This document shows positions 58,669 to 64,000 of a stretch of 64,000 nt of DNA, one piece after another. Each line of letters opens with the position of its first letter. The stretch's first letter is position 1. The DNA lies in contig JBAIAC010000018.1 in NCBI GenBank assembly GCA_037349315.1, forward strand, positions 5,332,001-5,396,000. Reading direction: 5' to 3'. The notes beneath the pieces are model-generated. The model saw only the letters and a list, made by a program, of their open reading frames with translations. It ran no database searches and had not been told where the DNA came from. Both the position numbers and the translations under genes were made by a program. Origin of the DNA: Chelydra serpentina. Lineage: Eukaryota; Chordata; Testudines; Chelydridae.

Positions 58669-61600
58669 GGTTTGCTGGGGTCTGATTTGGCCCAACCACA
58701 AGTCAGAATAATCATGACATTGCTCTATCTTGTACTAGTTGCAAGTGGCCCCAAAGTGTCCTACCAACTGGAGATCCCCTCCCATTGTCATGCCCCCAAA
58801 CTGTTCTGCCAGAAATTGAAGTGCCCTGGAAATCCAGAGAGATGAAGTGGACTGTTTTGGTGCATGCTCATATATTTTCTGGTTCCATTGCAGACCTCTC
58901 CTTCTTTTCCTCCTTTCCTGCACTCCATCCCACTCCTGCTCATTGGTCCAGGCTCTTTACTGGTGGTTCTCTGGTAGACACAGTTCAGGTAACCAGCGTT
59001 TTTGCAAGGAATGAGCCATTTTGTTTTGATAAGTGGCCAACAATGATCACCAAGGGCCTAATCCTGCCTAGTGCTGAACACACACAACTCAGATTGACTT
59101 CAACAGTAGCTAGGCACCTAACCAGGTAAGGGACTTTGTAAAGCCTACTAGTGCCTACTTGTATTTTAGGCATCTAAATACTCTTGTAAATCTGGCCCCC
59201 AGAGTCCAAAAGTGACTTCTAATCCCGCAGCCTGTGAGAATGTTTGTCATGTCAGAATGATATAAACCTTCAAACAGCACATGAAACCTAGTGTTGTTCT
59301 TTGTGACTTGATTAACACTCGGGGGACTTTTTGTTTTGTTTTATATTTCACACACTCTATTTCTCTGTCAGTTTTGACCCAATGAGGAGTAACAACTGAA
59401 AAAAGGACCTCAGGATTTGTCCCATTGTCTACCATTGCTATATGCAGAGGAAATAGCCTCTCAGGCAAAGGGGGTCACATTGAATAGCTGCTGCTGCCTT
59501 TCCATCATTTCAGAGAAGGGCTCACTTGAGTTTATGAATAGTAATAGAAATGGATGGAAAACTTATTGAAATTGCCCCCATTCCATGATGTAGGATAGCA
59601 GCTGCGATGGCACACCACTTAGTGATCACCTGCGTGATATTCATTAAGCTGAGCATTGTATTGTTCCCTCTTGTGCCTTTAGTCTAAAAGCCCCTTGAGG
59701 TAGGAATTGCGTTCCTCATCTGGCATATTTGAGGCAATTATATGATGCTGTGCACACTTAATTACACTATATGGTGGCTTATAAGGATAATCTAATATGT
59801 ATTCATATTTGGATGATTATTATTTTAGATACTTCAGATCTAATGGACAAGTGCCTACTTTTGGGGATAGATGCTTTCAAGCTATATCAAAACAATTAAA
59901 TACTATAACCTAGATGGCAAATAGCACTGCAATCTGTGTACAGTACACTGTGCTCAAAATGGGTGGGAAAGGATGCTAGATTATTGCCCATCATAGTGAA
60001 TATGTGTAGGGAGATGAGATTCTTCATACCTATGGCTATCCAGATGTGGCACATTGGCTGCAGTCAAGTGTCATGCCTGCTGCATCCTCAGGGGGACTGT
60101 CTCCTGAATTGGCAGGGAAAAGTAGTTGATGACGATCCAACAGGGTCTCTTCTGCTTACACCTTCAGTGAGCTGATTCTCAAACCTTCTCCTCCAAACAC
60201 ATTGCTGAGAACAAATATATTAAAAAATAATGAATAATACCTTAACTTGTAATGAAGACAATGCTGAGCAGAATAGCCATGCTTCATGATAGCGCCTTAG
60301 CAGAGTATCTATTTTAGAAATGGGATGGGGGCATGAACCAGATTCTAAAGACAAAAACAACCCCTTGACCAAGTTGGTGGTGTCACCATGTCCTCGTGAC
60401 CACATTTCAAACAGTATGGGAATGATCACAATGTTAATGGTAGGTTGTGAGAAATGATAACACGGGCAAGGAGTTCAGAGCTGAAACCTGAGCTTGGAGA
60501 GGCTTGCAAAATTAGCTGAAATGGATAGCGATAATGCAAACAGAGGACATGCTGTATCCCACCCTCTTTATTGTTTTCTTTGGTGGGGATAAAACACTGT
60601 AAAAGTCATCCCATATTTGCCGAGAGGAAGTTTGAACCTTGGTGCTGCCACTTCTCCCCCCTCCATCTCTAGATATTCTTCACCTGTTTAAGGCTCTTGG
60701 GGATGGAGGGACATGTTTGGGCAAGGCGAACTTAAAGCCAGGGATGCTTTGCAGCATAGTCCCTCCCACACTCAAGACAGATGGAATTTCCCCATGAGAA
60801 AGCCCTGGTCTGTCAGCATGGTCTTATGTGGATTCTTGCATGTACATTGAAATCCCTCCCATCACGAGTTAAAGTTTAAGGCAATACTGGGAGGGAACTC
60901 AGGTGTCATGGAGTGGGGAGGAGCATGGGAGCAGCAGTCCTCTCTACTAATGCCACAGCCACCCACAGATGCCTCAGAAGTGCAGGATTTGACCATGGGT
61001 TTTGGGATTTCCACAGGTAAGAAAGGCCATGTCCTCACCCTTTTCTGTAAGGATGAAAGGCAAACCAGCCTATCCTTCCATTTCACCTCAACACGAAGAT
61101 ACCAAGAAAACTATTTCCTAGCACTTCCATGTTTCTCTCCCTCCCCCCGTTCCCTAGAGAGAGGCTGATTTGTTTCAGCTGTAAGCCCATATCTTGGATT
61201 TGGTCAAAGAGACTGTTCATTTCTGACACAAACATTTTCTTGCCCAGTAAGGCCACTTGTTTGATTTTTCCCATAACACCAGTATTACCCTTGACATATT
61301 TTTATTAATTCATTGCCAGTTTTATCACTATTTCCACCCCCCTACTATTTCTGTCTTATCTGAGTCTGAATCAATACATGGCAAACAGTGGTTTCTAATA
61401 ATTATTTACATAATTTTATTTAAATACCCGTTATCCTATTGTGGAGGTCAGGACTGAGATGCATAAATCTTTTAGGGGTAGAAAGTGCATGTGCAAAACA
61501 CTAAAGAGTGAGGGAGCTCAAGGAAATAAATTCACAATGCAGTAATGACAGATTACACAGTTGAGACAAGTATGATAGATGAGTTTTATCAGAGCAAAAT

Positions 61601-61924
61601 TGCAAAAGCACTTTGCTGTGCTTCTTAAAGGGGATTATGGGTACTGAAAACCCAGAATTCATTATCCAGTTAGATAAAATACAGGAGATATCTCAGCAAC
61701 TGTTAACATAGGAATAGCAGCCTTTAAACAGGGACAATGAGCATTTAAAAAATAAGCATGTATTTAAATCACATTAAGAAAACCACGTATGTACACCCAA
61801 GACCAGAAAAATAGTACAGAGTAAAAAATACAAAAGTTTAACACATTATGCCCATTTGACTGATTTCTATCTTTGATTTAGGAAACTATATCTTCATTTA
61901 CCTCTAAAGTCTAATCTTCCTGCC
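58669..61924. other. No gene recognised (3.3 kb)
   Basis: A worn foldback fragment lies at 59050-59190 (ctaatcctgcctagtgctga ... aatctggcccccagagtcc). Otherwise no repeat or exon was recognised. The 114-codon frame at 58785-59129 (+) runs partly through that fragment. Confidence 0.4.
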
Positions 61925-62630
61925 CTTCTGTCCCAGAAAGCCCTCATTAACTGGTTAAAAGATAAGAAACAAAGGATAGGAATAATTGGTCAGTTTTCAT
62001 AATGGAGAGAGGTAAATAGTGGTGTTTCGCAGAGGTCTGTACTGGGACCAGTGCTGTTCAATGTATTCATAAATGATCTTGAAAAAGAGGTAAACAGAGA
62101 GGTGGCAAAATTTGCAGAGGATACAAAACTACTCAAGATGGTTAAGTCCAAAAGCAGACTGCAAAGAGTTACAAAAGGATCTCACAAAACTGGGTGACTT
62201 GACAACAAAATGGTAGGTGAAATTCAATGTTGATAAACGCAAAGTAATGCACATGGAAAAACAATCCCAACTATACATATAAAATGATGGGGGTCTAAAT
62301 TAGCTGTTAGCACTCAAAGAGATCTTGGAGTCATTGTGGCTAGTTCTCTGAAAACACTTACTCAATGTGCAGCGGCAGTCAAAAAAGCTAACAGAATGCT
62401 GGGAATCATTAAGAAAGGGATAGATAATAAGACAGAAAATATCATATTATCTCTCTATAAATCTATGGTATGCCTACATCTTGAATACCGTGTGCAGATG
62501 TGGTCACCTCATCTCAAAAAAGATACATTAGCCTTGAAAGAGGTACAGAGAAGGGCAACAAAAATTATTAGGGGTATGGAACAGTTTCCAAAATGGAGAG
62601 ATTAATATGACTGGGACTTTTCAGGCTCTC
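61925..62630 (+). pseudogene. CR1 reverse transcriptase remnant
   Basis: Translates, with frame changes, to C-terminal CR1 ORF2 blocks. These are ALINWLKDKKQR, then GVSQRSVLGPVLFNVFINDL (GVPQGSVLGP in active copies) and AKFAEDTKL, where active copies read FADDTKL. RDLGVIVASSLK, QCAAAVKKANRMLGIIKKGI and YKSMVCLHLEY follow, then LKEVQRRATKIIRGMEQ (the 62336-62605 frame). The Asp-to-Glu change in the catalytic FADD box and several stops show it is dead. The 5' part and 3' UTR are absent. Confidence 0.92.
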
Positions 62631-62721
62631 TTATCTGTGTTTTTGTTTTGTTTTTTTTAGAAAGCTATTGTGTCACTGACCCCAAAACTAGACTGCTATT
62701 CTAAAGATTACATGTACTGTA

Positions 62722-62819
62722 CCAACTCTGGTCTTCCTTACTGCCATATACACTGCACAGAAAGACAGAGCCAACTCTGGTCTTCCTTACTGCCATATAC
62801 ACTGCACAGAAATACAGAG
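62722..62819 (+). repeat. Two-copy 49-bp tandem duplication
   Basis: 62722-62770 and 62771-62819 (ccaactctggtcttccttac...) are identical except for one base (aaagacagag against aaatacagag). The high identity points to a recent event. Confidence 0.97.
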
Positions 62820-64000
62820 CTTTGCCAAAATCCTGATTAGAGAAACAGCATGCAGAAGGCAGTCATTCTCCATGTCTCATTATATGCCCAATCCTATGAT
62901 GTGTTCAGGGCACTTAGGCTCAGGCGTTCGAAAATATTTAGGTGCCTAAGATAGAAATCAATGGGAGCCAGGCACCTTAAGACCTTTTGAGGATCTGGGC
63001 CTTGGTGCCGCAGAACAAGTGCTTAGCAGCTCGCAGGATTGGGTTCATGATTCCATGTGCTAACCAAAGATCCAAGTGTCATAAGACTCCATGGAAGTGT
63101 GTCTGTGTCCCCATTGTAACCAATTCTAAATCAAAGCTCTGTGCTGCAAGTTTTCAATCATTCATCTACAAACTGTACAAGTACAGTGGCTGTTCAAACT
63201 GTAGCCACTGATGGAGGACTTCTTAAAGCCCCTTGGAAAAAAATCTCTTGATCCAAAAATAACACAACATGCAAAGTAGTTATAAAAGGAACAAAGAAAG
63301 CAAAAAAGGACCTCAGCTCACTAAGGATGCATGCAGAGTTAAGGTAATCTGGCCATCTTAATTGTGAATCACATATTTTAAAGTGTTTGATTTTACTGTA
63401 ATTAACTGAATTTCCTTCCAGTTTTATGGTTGTGTATCTGGGGATTTTTTTTTTTTTTAACTAATTACATTATTCTTGTAAGGTTTTTACTAAGTCATTG
63501 ATATGTGCGCTCAGCCTTAAATTGAAGTTTACAAAGTACTCTTACTAATATCTACATGCAGTCTACATTGCTTTCCCAAACTCTGAGACACTCCAGAATT
63601 TACTGCACCTTTTGGGAGTGTAGTGACTGAATGCAGATGGCAGAGTTCAGGGCACCAGATCTGTCCTTAAAGGTAGAGCTCAGGAGAGGATTTAGAGAAA
63701 ATTTTGTGTGTGTGTGTGGAGGGAGAATAGAAGGGAGAGGACAGAAAGCTTTTGTTTCTTTAAGAAGGGGATCTAACCTCCTTATGGGGTCCTGGATTAG
63801 TGCTGCGTAACCAGGAGAGACAAATTACTTAGAATAGATAGACTAGATAAACAGGAAAATCAGTGGGGAAAGAGCATTTAACAGACTGGCTTGGAGAATA
63901 ACTATAAGCTTTCATCAAGTTTTGGGCTCAGTGTGGACAGATAGATTTTTGTCTGGTCTGCGTTATTTTCATACAGGCTTGCCCAAACTATGTGCAGCGT
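62820..64000. other. No gene recognised
   Basis: Foldback debris at 62930-63010 (aggtgcctaagatagaaatc, gccaggcaccttaag), a T-run at 63447-63459 and a TG run near 63707. No exon or RNA gene recognised. Confidence 0.45.

Noticed and set aside
62336..62605. Intact CR1 coding region
   Set aside because: Upstream frame has stops and indels and the FADD catalytic box is altered; it is a remnant.

Overview
The window reads as non-coding vertebrate DNA, most likely from a turtle (Testudines) or a close sauropsid relative. The repeat fauna supports this. It includes decayed CR1 LINEs, a DIRS-type tyrosine-recombinase retrotransposon, MIR-like SINE copies, hAT-type elements starting CAGGGGTGGGCAAAC or CAGGGGTCTCAAAC, and three copies of a short element starting GGGTGACCAGA. 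I recognise these families from memory of turtle and crocodilian sequence; no database was searched. I found no convincing protein-coding exon. Every long open frame lies in a repeat or is short and isolated.

Layout. 1-9.4 kb is mostly single-copy AT-rich DNA with small foldback or TIR elements. 9.4-12.0 kb holds a GC-rich MITE, a long near-perfect hairpin (82-bp arms) and a C-rich 41-bp minisatellite. 12.05-14.55 kb is a decayed DIRS element with RNase H and tyrosine recombinase remnants. 15.1-16.2 kb is a 1.05 kb AT-rich TIR element with a target-site duplication (TSD).

18.6-27.9 kb is the most distinctive region. It is a cluster of decayed tRNA-like genes, Ala-like on + and Ile-like on -, with one Thr-like on -. 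A 7.5 kb tandem array (19.3-26.8 kb) splits this cluster. The array has a higher-order structure: ~39-bp subunits grouped in fours (~154 bp) or threes (~116-124 bp), homogenised in the centre and diverged at both edges. Its consensus is dense in GGTCA/GTTCA half-sites spaced as DR4 and DR5, the geometry of nuclear-receptor response elements. A hAT element has inserted inside one of the Ala-like tRNAs.

28-29.7 kb carries LTR-like repeat sequence. 33.9-40.5 kb has several MIR-like SINEs, a MITE, a second hairpin (45-bp perfect arms) and known interspersed fragments. 51.0-53.1 kb is a CR1 copy with a 531-bp hAT element nested in its 3' UTR, flanked by a perfect 8-bp TSD. 58.5 kb has a third GGGTGACCAGA MITE, 61.9-62.6 kb a second CR1 reverse transcriptase remnant, and 62.7 kb a recent 49-bp tandem duplication.

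There is no operon or pathway to describe. The region is an intergenic or large-intron landscape built by transposons, tRNA-gene decay and satellite expansion. The best candidates for something undescribed are the higher-order array with its receptor-site geometry, the tRNA cluster it interrupts, and the two long hairpins.
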